Shown piece by piece: positions 7,474 through 15,984 of a stretch of 64,000 nucleotides of DNA. Below the pieces are notes generated by a model. The model worked only from the letters and a program-made list of their open reading frames with translations, searched no databases and was not told where the DNA came from. Origin of the DNA: Trichomonas vaginalis G3 (lineage: Eukaryota; Parabasalia; Trichomonadida; Trichomonadidae). The stretch lies in NCBI RefSeq assembly GCF_026262505.1, contig NC_067206.1, forward strand, positions 62,001 through 126,000, in the 5' to 3' direction. The translations under genes were made by a program, and so were the position numbers. Position 1 is the stretch's first letter, and the number at the start of each line of letters is the position of its first letter.

Positions 7474-9564
7474 TTAACCAACTCGTATCCAAGCGTGCAT
7501 TGTTATATAAGGAGGCATATAATCTTTTCCATTACCTGCTGGGTCTGTAATACCAGCTACAACATGTGTATGATTTCCTGCAGTTCCACAGAAAATACCT
7601 GTGCTAACATCTTTGGGGTCAGTTGTGATATCATATCTATGCATTCCCTGTCTATCCGAACCCGCTGCAAGATTTGTATAACCTCTTTTTGTTATTGAAT
7701 GTGAATGGTTTCCTTCCACAGATGTTCTTCCACTGAACCTATGCATATGTGAAGGAAGGTTTTCAATACCTATTTTCTTTGAACCTCCCATCTTCATTGA
7801 CTGAGTATTAGTGTAGAATGGAAAACTGTCAACTATTTCATACCATCTACCACCAAATAAAGTGTTTGGATTTATTGGATTCATAGACGTATAAACAGCT
7901 CCTATAGGATATATTAAATCATATATGCTCATAACTCTATAAACATATTCTAAAGAACTTATGTCATTAAATACCATTTGGAATGTATCTCCCGGATGAA
8001 ATGTTGCATTTGTTCCACTTTTATAATGTAATGTTAGTTCAATAGAATTATCCAAGAAAAATTCAAAAGTATCTGGTTGAAGACCTCTAACAAATTCAAA
8101 TGGAGTTGCTGGTTCACCATTTATAATTTCTGTTGTAAATGTCATTGTATCTGGTTTCGAAAATTTCTTTGTTAGTTCTGCATCTACATAAGTTTTGTCT
8201 GCTTTCTTATCTAACATTGCGGGTAGTTCATATGCTTCAAAGTTTCTGGCATGACTTTCAATGTTCCTGCAACTCTTATCTAAACTGTTAAGAGTATCTT
8301 TTACGCTTGTACTTGGATTTTCTAATGGTGCACTTGAACCAAGGTCAAAGTTCAATATTATGTCGTCTGCTCTAACAGTAGTGAAGGATTTATGTGTATG
8401 GTTCTTGTCAGCTTTCTTGTCATATAAATCTTGAGCAGTGAATTTAACATTATGTTCATCCTTCATGACATAAACATCTTTACATCTAATGTTTCTCATC
8501 GTCGTTATGTCGTCATCCGATGTTAAACCTTGTGGAAAGTTAGGAGGTTTACAATATAATGCATCCCCACCAGTTTCTTCAACCGTTCCTTCAATACTTT
8601 CTATACCAACAGTTGTGAAGAAATCATGTGTATGGTTCTTATCTGCTTTCTTATCTAACATTGCTGGTAGTTCATGTGTTTCAAAGTTTCTGACATGACC
8701 TTCAATGTTCATACATTTGTTATTTAAGGAGTTTAGTGTATCTTTTACGCTTGTACTTGGATTCTCTAAAGGTGCACTTGAACCAAGGGTATAGTTCAAT
8801 ATTATGTCGTCTGCTCTAACAGTAGTGAAGGATTTATGTGTATGGTTCTTGTCAGCTTTACTGTCTAAAGAAGTTTGAAGTTCATTTATATCGGAGATGT
8901 TGTGTTTATGAGATTTCAAAACTTTGTTCGTTGCGTCAAGTTCATCTTTGTCAGCTTTACTTTTAATAGCATCTTCAAACGTTATTTTTGACTTAACTCT
9001 CAAAGTAAATCTTGGTTCAACTAATACACCATTAACATTGAAAGTAGAGGCATAAATTTCACCGGTATAACCAAATGCTTCTGGTGCTTTAGCTACATCA
9101 TACTGTACAGTACAGCTTATGTCATAACCTTTAGCACGAATGTATTTATATCTTCTTTCATTAACATTTTTTGTCTTCGCTTCATCACTTCGTGTTAAAT
9201 ATCCATGGTAGTCCGTTATAATCTGTTCGTCTGAAGTTATATAATGAACGTGGTTTTTATCTGCTTTTTCGGCTAATTTCTCATTAACATCATTCACTTC
9301 TAATTCAACTCTTCCGCCAGAACTCTTATTATCATTAATCTTTTTCATTAATTCGGTAATTACGTCATAAAGACTATATTCTGTTTTCGGTTTTGTAAAT
9401 AATGAGTCAAAATTTCTTTTCATCATTACATCGCTGACATTAATGATATCACCAATTCCTTTTTCATTTATTCTCTTCATTAATTCTGCAATAATGACGA
9501 ATATATAATCTGTTAATTTATTCTCTTCATCGAGGGTTATAGAATGTTTTGAAAATTGAATCAT
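7474..9564 (-). CDS. Phage-collar-like trimeric fibre protein
   Basis: A long fibre-type protein. The C-terminal 140 or so residues are a phage tail-collar/short tail-fibre domain. They contain YPIGAVYTSMNP, LFGGRWYEI, the ENLPSHMHRFSG and NHSHS/GNHTH histidine pairs that bind metal in such fibres, and a PPYITMHAWIRVG end. Upstream are five KADKNHTH-type repeats and two nearly identical modules of about 40 residues (SFTTVRADDIILN...), as expected for a trimeric shaft. The longest frame starts at 9678, but this overlaps the upstream gene by 152 bp. The Met at 9564 (MIQFSKHSITLDEENKL) reduces the overlap to 38 bp and is preferred. In a Maverick this fits a host-attachment spike. The frame is intact. 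Confidence 0.82.
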   Translation of the reverse strand: MIQFSKHSITLDEENKLTDYIFVIIAELMKRINEKGIGDIINVSDVMMKRNFDSLFTKPKTEYSLYDVITELMKKINDNKSSGGRVELEVNDVNEKLAEKADKNHVHYITSDEQIITDYHGYLTRSDEAKTKNVNERRYKYIRAKGYDISCTVQYDVAKAPEAFGYTGEIYASTFNVNGVLVEPRFTLRVKSKITFEDAIKSKADKDELDATNKVLKSHKHNISDINELQTSLDSKADKNHTHKSFTTVRADDIILNYTLGSSAPLENPSTSVKDTLNSLNNKCMNIEGHVRNFETHELPAMLDKKADKNHTHDFFTTVGIESIEGTVEETGGDALYCKPPNFPQGLTSDDDITTMRNIRCKDVYVMKDEHNVKFTAQDLYDKKADKNHTHKSFTTVRADDIILNFDLGSSAPLENPSTSVKDTLNSLDKSCRNIESHARNFEAYELPAMLDKKADKTYVDAELTKKFSKPDTMTFTTEIINGEPATPFEFVRGLQPDTFEFFLDNSIELTLHYKSGTNATFHPGDTFQMVFNDISSLEYVYRVMSIYDLIYPIGAVYTSMNPINPNTLFGGRWYEIVDSFPFYTNTQSMKMGGSKKIGIENLPSHMHRFSGRTSVEGNHSHSITKRGYTNLAAGSDRQGMHRYDITTDPKDVSTGIFCGTAGNHTHVVAGITDPAGNGKDYMPPYITMHAWIRVG
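8256..8870. repeat. Internal duplication in the fibre gene
   Basis: Two segments (around 8260-8420 and 8690-8860) are nearly identical over about 150 bp. They encode the repeated shaft module that follows each KADKNHTH motif. Confidence 0.8.
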
Positions 9565-9631
9565 TAACTCCTCTAAATAAATCAATAACTTCAGGATACA
9601 CGTTTTTAATGTCTTGAATAACCCGACCAGT

Positions 9632-9670
9632 ATCCTCGCCACTATGTGGCTCTGAGCCCGTTGGGCTCTG
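9632..9670. repeat. GC-rich palindromic insert in coding sequence
   Basis: AGAGCCCAACGGGCTC-type and GCCACATAGTGGC-type palindromes lie back to back within the C-terminal tail of the PFI-repeat gene, in frame. Confidence 0.7.
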
Positions 9671-10341
9671 TTGTTCATGTTCTTCGTTCCCGTCGTTACG
9701 TGGTTTTATATCTCTAACCATCATCAACGCAGCCATAACCGGAGGGTTTGTTGCTACCTGTTCGAAAATCCGTCCGTTATGTACGGTATATCTAAATAAT
9801 TTCTTTGTGTTTGTTAAAACATTTGAAACAAGTCTTTTAAAACCATCTACAAAATTTCCTGTTTCACCTAATGTTCTTGCAGCATTTACAAGCTCACCCA
9901 TTCCCGCTTTTGACCCCAAAAACGTCCATATTGCATTTATTTCACTCTGTATAGTTGTCCATTCAGCGAAACTAACACCCGCATTCGCTAAGCTGAAAAT
10001 GAAATTCAGTGGATCGAACTTAATTCCACCTTCTTTTTCAATTTCAACGAACTCACTAACATGAGATTTTAAATATTCTTTCGTTAAAATTGTTTTCCCC
10101 GATGTTATGTCATTAACGAAACTATCACCGTCAAAAGTTAACGAATTCAATTTCGTCGTTGATGCTTTTATTTCATACACCGCTTTATCGATAGTTTTTG
10201 GCTCACCTTCTTTAGAAGCATATGAAACATTAATGAATGAATTATATGTATTCGTGAATGAGTTAAAATCAATGATTTTCATTAATGACGCCTTTAATGA
10301 TTCATTAACTGTTGAATCCCTTAAAACAATTAATGAACTGT

Positions 10342-10408
10342 CATGGGCTTCGCCCTGGTCGCTTCGGTCTGAAAGACCTTCAGGACTCAAAGAGTCCGTT
10401 TGCGACTT
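10342..10408. repeat. GC-rich palindromic insert in coding sequence
   Basis: A cluster of palindromes (GGGCTTCGCCC; GGTCTGAAAGACC; GGACTCAAAGAGTCC) adds about 20 residues after PFIKSQ in the third repeat. Repeats 1 and 2 lack it, which shows it is an insertion. Confidence 0.8.
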
Positions 10409-10999
10409 TATGAAAGGTACACTGCAAACCGTCGAGTTTGGATCAAATGCTGTAGTTGGTGCAGGAATATTAATGATATAAGTCATTAAATCATTAAGTG
10501 ACGTAAATAATGTTGTCGTTTTTGATTTAATTTCTTTAGCATCTGTTATATATGGTAATTTTATTTCTGTAGTTTCTGAATTAAAGATATTCGCTAAAAT
10601 GTTTTGTAAACTGTTTTGAACAGCAGTATAAACCGTTGAATCCGGAACTCTTACGATTTCACCATCCTTAATAAAAGGCATTGTACATGACGTAGTGCTT
10701 GGGTCAAATCTTTCGGGATTATAATTCAACATATATTCTAACGCTTCATAACAGACTTATATACTGTTGTGTCGTTCTTCATGACAACTTCACCATTTAC
10801 AATGAATGGCATAGTACATGGAGTTAAAATAGGGTCAAACTTTTCATAGTCCTTCCATGTTATGTATTTCTCGGTATTTCCATCACTGATAACAATATAT
10901 TTGTCAGTAAGTGTGAGAGAGTATTGACCAAAATATAAACGTTTAGCTCTGTCAGCTTCATACGCATATGCAGCATACTCATATTTTAATGAGAATAAA

Positions 11000-11769
11000 A
11001 TGTTGTTCTATTTGCAAAGTACAGACCCAAACGAATACGGGACAGTAAAGCTACAAACAAACTTAGGTCTTCAGAATGAGCGCTTGCTTTCAGAGTGTTG
11101 ACTTCAATACTATCGCTTTTGTTATAACAGATGAAACAGATTTCATGGAGCTTGAAATAGATGGAAAGAAGCACGAAATAAGATTTCACAATAATGTAGA
11201 ATATAAGATGGAAACATTAGCTGGAGTGTTAAATGCGCTCATAAATACTACAATAAACAAGGAGAACGAAGAAAACTTAATGAATGTTAAACTTATTGCA
11301 GGAGTTTTGAAGTTCAGTTATGCGAAGGAGTTTAAGATAACACGAATGAGTCATAGAGTTCAATTGCTTCTGGGCATACCATATGACATTTCCTTTGAAA
11401 AGTGTTGACAAAACGATTGAGATGAAATCTGTTCCATACGTATGTTATGGTAATTGTTTATACATTGAGTCAAAAATAGCTAATGTCACAGGTATTTCAG
11501 GAGTTAATAGTAAAGGTTCAGTAGAATATAAATCCTTCTGTTATGCAGTCAATTCAATGTTCATTCCAAACGTTCCTGTCATAGCAACTCATTTAGGTAA
11601 ATGGGTTCGCATTAGTCCTCATAATTTGAAAGACATGCAATTCAGACTTGTTGACTTTCAAGGAGAGCCTGTAGAACTGAAGGCACCAGTGCGAATGACT
11701 GTTGAAGTTGACTTTTTAGAAAATATTAAATGCAACAGCTTACAAGAGAACTCAGAGCTAAAAATATAA
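11000..11769 (+). pseudogene. Possible Maverick minor capsid (penton-like) gene, two frameshifts
   Basis: Three consecutive frames appear to form one gene of about 250 codons. The first is MLFYLQSTDPNEYGTVKLQ from ATG 11000. The second runs from about 11080 to 11408 (ending IPYDISFEK). The third continues at 11395 with VDKTIEMKSVPYVCYGN and ends at 11769. The LLLGIPYD stretch and a final FRLVDFQGEPVEL strand followed by MTVEVDFLE resemble the C-terminal strands of single jelly-roll minor capsid proteins of polinton-like viruses. This is fold-level inference, without conserved catalytic residues. Its start lies 17 bp from the divergent start of the PFI-repeat gene. Confidence 0.45.
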
Positions 11770-11999
11770 AGTATGAATGTTATGTATTAGGTCATGAACT
11801 TTGGTTGTTGCTGTTTGATGAAACAAATGAGTTAGTTATGTCAGTCAAGAGAACAGAAAAAGGCGTCAAAGGCGCCGAGCGCAAAGCGCTATATTGTGTT
11901 AGTGAAAACTGCACCAAGTCAATAAGATTAGGTTTGCATTATGAAGATGAGTTCGATACTGTTGAAGAAGTTTTGGATAGATATTACAAATTGCTTTAA
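11730..11999 (+). CDS. Maverick orphan protein, 89 aa
   Basis: A small soluble protein with no recognised family. It overlaps the end of the preceding gene by 40 bp in another frame. A GC-rich palindrome (11861-11890: GGCGTCAAAGGCGCC and GCGCAAAGCGC) is embedded in frame and encodes KGVKGAERKAL. The stop codon overlaps the stop of the convergent gene at 11996. The sequence flanking the insert looks conserved in codon pattern, so I take it as a real gene. Confidence 0.5.
   Translation: MQQLTRELRAKNIKYECYVLGHELWLLLFDETNELVMSVKRTEKGVKGAERKALYCVSENCTKSIRLGLHYEDEFDTVEEVLDRYYKLL
11861..11890. repeat. GC-rich palindromic insert in coding sequence
   Basis: Two adjacent palindromes, GGCGTCAAAGGCGCC and GCGCAAAGCGC, lie in an otherwise AT-rich gene. 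Confidence 0.8.
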
Positions 12000-12610
12000 T
12001 TTACTAAAACATATTTCAAACAAAGCTTATATTCTGTTGAAAGTTTTGTATACTCGTTCGAATATTTATACTTAAACTCAACTCCTGTAGTTCCTGGTGT
12101 TTCAATGATGCGGATGTTACCTATTTTCATGAATGGTGGCGTTTGACCACAGCATTCGATTTCAGGGTCGAGATAGTCAATGACACATTGTTTCCCTGTT
12201 ATTCGTGAGATAACATTTTCAAGGTCCTCCTTTGTTAGAATTATTTGGTTCTTGCTTATAAGATTTGTCAAAAGCTTCTTATCGTCTTTGAGTAAAATTG
12301 TTTGGTATAACTGAAGAAGGTAATGGTCTACGTTATCTGAAGGATTTGTTTGAACATTTGTGTAAGGGTTGTCGTTGGCTTCTCTTGAAAGAATTTGGTC
12401 CAGTGGTGGATACTCTAACTTAACATCTGATGTAGCGTTAGCGTTTGAAGCTGAGTTTAAATTCACGGATTTCAGTTCTGGTTCTTTTTCTTTCAAACAC
12501 TCTGAACTATAGTTCTTTATGACAATATTGTTTGTCGTTCGTGAGTCAACATTTGATGTTGGTTCAATTGGAACATTAACGGCACCAGCTAAGATGGATT
12601 TGCTTCTCAT
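11996..12610 (-). CDS. Maverick orphan protein, 204 aa
   Basis: Unrecognised. The N-terminal 75 residues are Ser/Asn/Thr/Val-rich and look disordered. The C-terminal half is folded-looking with an ECCGQTPPFMKIGN motif. There is no signal peptide or membrane segment. The ATG at 12610 sits beside a symmetric promoter shared with the next gene. It converges with the 89-aa gene, with stop codons overlapping. The frame is intact. Confidence 0.6.
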   Translation of the reverse strand: MRSKSILAGAVNVPIEPTSNVDSRTTNNIVIKNYSSECLKEKEPELKSVNLNSASNANATSDVKLEYPPLDQILSREANDNPYTNVQTNPSDNVDHYLLQLYQTILLKDDKKLLTNLISKNQIILTKEDLENVISRITGKQCVIDYLDPEIECCGQTPPFMKIGNIRIIETPGTTGVEFKYKYSNEYTKLSTEYKLCLKYVLVN

Positions 12611-12641
12611 TTCATATAGAATAAAAACCTTTTATATGTAT
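12611..12641. promoter_or_regulatory. Divergent promoter palindrome
   Basis: TTTCATATAGAATAAAA, ACC, then TTTTATATGTATGAAA form an imperfect inverted repeat filling the whole 22-30 bp gap between divergent starts. The right arm TTTTATATGTATGAAATGA matches the TTTTATCCTGTATGAAATGA box upstream of the gene at 4004. Confidence 0.65.
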
Positions 12642-13037
12642 GAAATGAACAATATACTCGACAAGGGTTTGAATGTAAAGCTAACGAATGAAAATATTGT
12701 TGAATTCACTGAGACAGGTGCTGTGTATAAAGATGTAGAACTACTGAACAAAAGAGCTAAGGGAAGAAGCAGGAACATGAACAAAGGGTGGAAGCCTATA
12801 AAAATTTATGTCAATGATGGCTCAGGAGGTTCAAACATAAAGTATGCAGAAAGTTATAGAGTTTATGCTCTCAAAGGTGAAAAGCCTTCATTTAAGAACA
12901 GCTATTCTAACGCATATCCTCAAAAGCTAACGGATGGGGAAGTGGATGATATGAATGACAGCAAAAATATTAACAGAAATGGCGACAGAGATGCATGGAA
13001 TTTGTTTACCATCAGTCAATTGAAGGTTAAACTTTAA
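12633..13037 (+). CDS. Maverick orphan protein, about 134 aa
   Basis: The open frame extends back to 12519. That would overlap the divergent gene by 92 bp, so the first Met after the promoter (MYEMNNILDKGLNVKL) is preferred. The protein is basic and Asn/Lys/Gly-rich with no membrane segment. Family unknown. Its stop overlaps that of the convergent ATPase gene by three bases. Confidence 0.55.
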   Translation, partial: YMYEMNNILDKGLNVKLTNENIVEFTETGAVYKDVELLNKRAKGRSRNMNKGWKPIKIYVNDGSGGSNIKYAESYRVYALKGEKPSFKNSYSNAYPQKLTDGEVDDMNDSKNINRNGDRDAWNLFTISQLKVKL

Positions 13038-13915
13038 AACAATGTTGGTCGTTCCCATGGAATATTTTTGACTTTAATGGTATTAGTCATGATATGAATC
13101 TCAAGGTATGAACGAGGAGAGATGAGAGACTTATATGCTTCCCAAATTTCTTCAAAAGGTAATGTTATACCTGACTGTTTCCAAATGAGTTCAATATCAT
13201 AACGTGAGAAACCTTGAAAGATAACGAAGTCAGTTATGAGACGTTTTATGTTTAAAGCTAAAAACCTCCATGTTTGCATAAGTATTGCTACAGTTAAGTG
13301 GTAATGTCTGACTTTAGTAATGATTTAGCTAATGGTGAGTCAGGCTTTGACACTAAACCTTTTCCGGCGAAGTCGTCGCAAACGAGCAGAGTGTTTGAAG
13401 GATACTTTTTGAAGGGGTATTTTGAAAGTTTTGATAGAATGTAGTTTGTAGTCGTTTCATATCGTAAACTCCTGAGTATTGACGTAAGTGGTGTTTGTCA
13501 ATAATTCTTTCCATCTCCTCAAGTCTTTTGCATTCCTGACTGTATAAATTCAACGATGGCATAATATTTCCTCTTACGTCGAATGTAACGTTGAAGAAAT
13601 TCAATGAGTTCGCTATCTGGAACTTTAACGACAGAGGCTTGAACTTTTGACATAAATGTTTTCGCTGTTGAGTCCATAGAGTCTGAAGTTGCTGATATAA
13701 TGATTTGGTCATAATATGAGTCATTTCCTAAACGTCTGTTATGAGTATATGACGAATGAGGTTAAATGTCTTACCTGAACCCATCTTTCCACAATAGAAA
13801 TAAACCCATTTGAACAGAACTCATAGTCCTTACTGAAAGGAAGAATGAGAGAAGAGTTAAGTTTGTCTGTAGTTTCATTCATGTCTTCATCTACGTCATG
13901 TATTAAATGCTTCAT
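13034..13915 (-). pseudogene. Maverick genome-packaging ATPase (FtsK/HerA-type), frameshifted
   Basis: Walker A is clear: YFYCGKMGSGKTFNLIRH (about 13750-13800). Walker B is TLLVCDDFAGKG (about 13360-13395). The later part reads VAILMQTWRFLALNIKRL, the sensor region of packaging ATPases of the A32/HerA class. The coding signal jumps frame near 13810, just after Walker A near 13730, near 13500 and near 13290. An in-frame stop also follows ITDV. Length (about 290 aa) and motif spacing fit Maverick ATPases. It would have driven DNA into capsids. This copy is broken. Confidence 0.82.
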
Positions 13916-13931
13916 TTTATCTCCATTAAAA

Positions 13932-14811
13932 ATGCAAGTCAGAAATATTCAGAACATAGCACCGAGTCTAACTGACAAGAGTATAAAGATATACTATGAA
14001 CACGTTATGATGAAACCACCAAAATTCAAGAAAGTCAGTATACTTATGAATATCCAAGACACTGGGTAGAGTATGTAGGAGGTGAGAAAGCTATTGAAAT
14101 CAGACAGGTTCGAAGTATTCCAGCAGGAAGACAATATTATTGAAGAACTTTAATGTTTTGAGGTATAATGATGAAACAAAGAAGCAAGATAGTTTTCCTG
14201 TTGCTGTGTATGTGAACCTAGACACAGGAGATGACATGAAAGTTTTTAACACAAAGCTTCAAACGGTAGTGAGAGAACAACTGACTGCGGAAGGACATCC
14301 ATTACCTTCAGAAGTTACCATAGCATATAATTTTGAAACAAACTCAATAGATTTTAAAGTCATCTCTGCAAAGAAGTCAGGTTTTACATTTAATGAAGCA
14401 GATGTATATTCGAATGAAAACTTCAAAGCTATTGCATGGTTAGATAATGACGATTGCTTTAAGAAAATATTTAAATTCAGTGACTCAAAGATGTCAATAG
14501 ATGACCTTCGTGGAATGTTACCATCGACGTTTACAGTTGAAGGTTCAGCAGGATTGCTTACAAGATTGTCAATTGGTGGTATTTGGTCTCGTGAGAACAT
14601 TGTTATAAAATCCAGTATAAGTGAATTTGCTGAAGAATCTATATTATGTCTTTCAAACTACATGTATTCGCCGCCGAAGCATTATAGTATAACAAACTTT
14701 GTCAGTAAGTTTAACATAAGACTTGTCGAACCTTCTTCAATGAAAGATGTTGTGCTACCTAAAGATGGAAAGGATGGACTCATTATTGAGATGATTTTAA
14801 TAGCATATTAA
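13932..14811 (+). pseudogene. Maverick virion-type protein, two frameshifts
   Basis: Coding potential runs through three frames. The first is MQVRNIQNIAPSLTDK from ATG 13932 to about 14035. The second is YTYEYPRHWVEYVGGEKA, up to about 14140. The last is an intact 223-codon frame ending at 14811. The last frame ends with a LPKDGKDGLIIEMILIAY strand. The mix of beta-strand-like segments and the position between the packaging ATPase and a basic pVI-like gene suggest a capsid or capsid-associated protein. No catalytic motif is seen, and the family is uncertain. Confidence 0.5.
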
Positions 14812-15031
14812 ATGAGCTTGTTCTTGAAGGTCATTCATGATGAAATAACTGTTGTAGAAGATGTTAGCAATTGTTCAGACATTTTGAAGCGTAGATGATA
14901 AGAAAGAAGTTTATGAAGCCGCAAAGCGGCGAGGACGAAGTCCTGAGAATGTTTATGTTTCATTGACTTTCTCCAGTAACGAGAACTTTTATGAGATAAT
15001 ATTGAAGAGAGATGATTTTAATATGGTGTAA
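14812..15031 (+). pseudogene. Small Maverick gene with one frameshift and a palindromic insert
   Basis: ATG at 14812 directly abuts the previous stop. The frame opens MSLFLKVIHDEITVVEDVSN and breaks at about 14895. The rest, ending VSLTFSSNENFYEIILKRDD and stopping at 15031, is in another frame. A GC palindrome (14917-14945, GCCGCAAAGCGGC) encodes AAKRRGRSPE inside it. The next gene's ATG is at 15032. Family unknown. Confidence 0.5.
14917..14945. repeat. GC-rich palindromic insert, sister of 2208-2234
   Basis: GCCGCAAAGCGGCGAGGACG followed by AAGTCC. The reverse complement of polB positions 2208-2234 reads GCCGCAACGCGGCGAGGACG followed by AAGTCC. The same piece therefore occurs in two unrelated genes. 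Confidence 0.85.
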
Positions 15032-15547
15032 ATGGTAGCTTGGGCAGCTTTAGGCGCAATGGGAACAAAAGCATTAGCATTTGGAGCAAAAGCACTTGGA
15101 GCTTATGACGCAGTAAATAAAATGAGTGGAGGAAGAGTTTCGAAGACATTAGATGCAAATAAAGGAAAGATTGGAGGCTGGGTTGCAAAGAAGTTAAGAT
15201 TAAATAAAATAGGGCTCATAAATAAAGCATCCAATTTGGTTGCGACTGAGTCAGAAAATGCTTTAGGAAAGGACGATGAGTTTGCAAAACACGCAAAAGA
15301 CTTTAATGACCAGATGAAAGGTGAAACAATGCATTTAAATAGAGTCGATGGAACTCTTCCTCCACCAGTAGTTCTTCCGTATGGTCCCTATGGAATGTAT
15401 GGAAACCCTTACGAAAGACCATTTGACCCATTGACTGGTGGAAGTAACTGGTATCATTACGGACGAAGAAGAAAGAGTCAGTTAAGGGAGACAGACGTGA
15501 AGAAAGCAACTAAAAAGAAACCAAGGAAGAGAGTTATAAAGCAATGA
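15032..15547 (+). CDS. Basic pVI-like Maverick protein, 171 aa
   Basis: The N-terminal 27 residues form an Ala/Gly-rich amphipathic hydrophobic stretch (MVAWAALGAMGTKALAFGAK). A basic middle, a Pro/Tyr/Gly linker (about residues 105-135) and a strongly basic C-terminal tail ending in KKKPRKRVIKQ follow. This layout recalls adenovirus pVI or pX-type minor virion proteins, which combine a membrane-lytic helix with a DNA-binding tail. There is no sequence-level proof. Frame intact. It starts immediately after the preceding stop and is followed by hairpin copy 6. Confidence 0.55.
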   Translation: MVAWAALGAMGTKALAFGAKALGAYDAVNKMSGGRVSKTLDANKGKIGGWVAKKLRLNKIGLINKASNLVATESENALGKDDEFAKHAKDFNDQMKGETMHLNRVDGTLPPPVVLPYGPYGMYGNPYERPFDPLTGGSNWYHYGRRRKSQLRETDVKKATKKKPRKRVIKQ

Positions 15548-15556
15548 ATTCAAGTG

Positions 15557-15615
15557 GGTGAAAAAAGGTGAAAAAAAGGTGAGATCTCACCACTTCACCT
15601 AAATTTATTTTTGTG
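15557..15615. terminator. Recurrent Maverick intergenic hairpin, copy 6 (reverse orientation)
   Basis: GGTGAAAAAAAGGTGAGATC followed by TCACC, ACTTCACC and TAAATTTATTTTTGTG, ten bases after the stop of the basic protein gene. Confidence 0.6.
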
Positions 15616-15700
15616 CTATGTTTTCATACGTGTGAGGGTGGTGATATCATTAATTTTTAAGTTTATTTTTTATTTACTGAAAATTTTTATTTGGATGTAA

Positions 15701-15984
15701 ATGACAGAACAAAAGCAACTCATTCAAATCGACAGTATAACAAACATACATTTAAACATTTATTCTTCCTTCCTGAGCATAACATGTTCTTTCAAATACA
15801 TCCGAGACCAGTTGACTTTTCATTGACTGTGTATAAAGATAGAAATAGTTATATCATTAAACCATACGATGACGAAGGTAAGTTATGTAAATTGTACGTT
15901 AAGAAGTTAGAGAAAGTTTATGGCTTCAAGTATGACTACAATAGGGTTAACACTGATGATGAAGATATTGAGGAAAATTTATGA
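15701..15984 (+). pseudogene. Small Maverick gene, probable frameshift near the N-terminus
   Basis: The downstream frame encodes FFLPEHNMFFQIHPRPVDFS and an acidic end (NTDDEDIEENL). It has no ATG upstream in frame. An ATG at 15701 opens MTEQKQLIQIDSITN in the neighbouring frame, which suggests a one-base shift around 15740-15760. Family unknown. It is the last coding signal before the element's right end. Confidence 0.45.

Larger units (their letters stand above)
9527..10982 (-). pseudogene. Maverick structural-type protein with three PFI repeats, frameshifted near its N-terminus
   Basis: A 401-codon frame (9527-10732) is preceded in another frame by further coding sequence back to about 10982. 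The break is near 10755-10775. Three tandem repeats of about 100 aa each begin FDPxxxxCxxPFI and continue G-E-V and D-x-TVY. The first is upstream of the break. A long unique C-terminal part follows. GC-rich palindromes interrupt repeat 3 (10342-10408) and the C-terminal tail (9632-9670), adding Ser/Pro/Gly/Glu-rich linkers. It overlaps the fibre gene start by 38 bp. Family unknown. The neighbouring fibre suggests a virion or fibre-base role, but this is inference. Confidence 0.6.
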
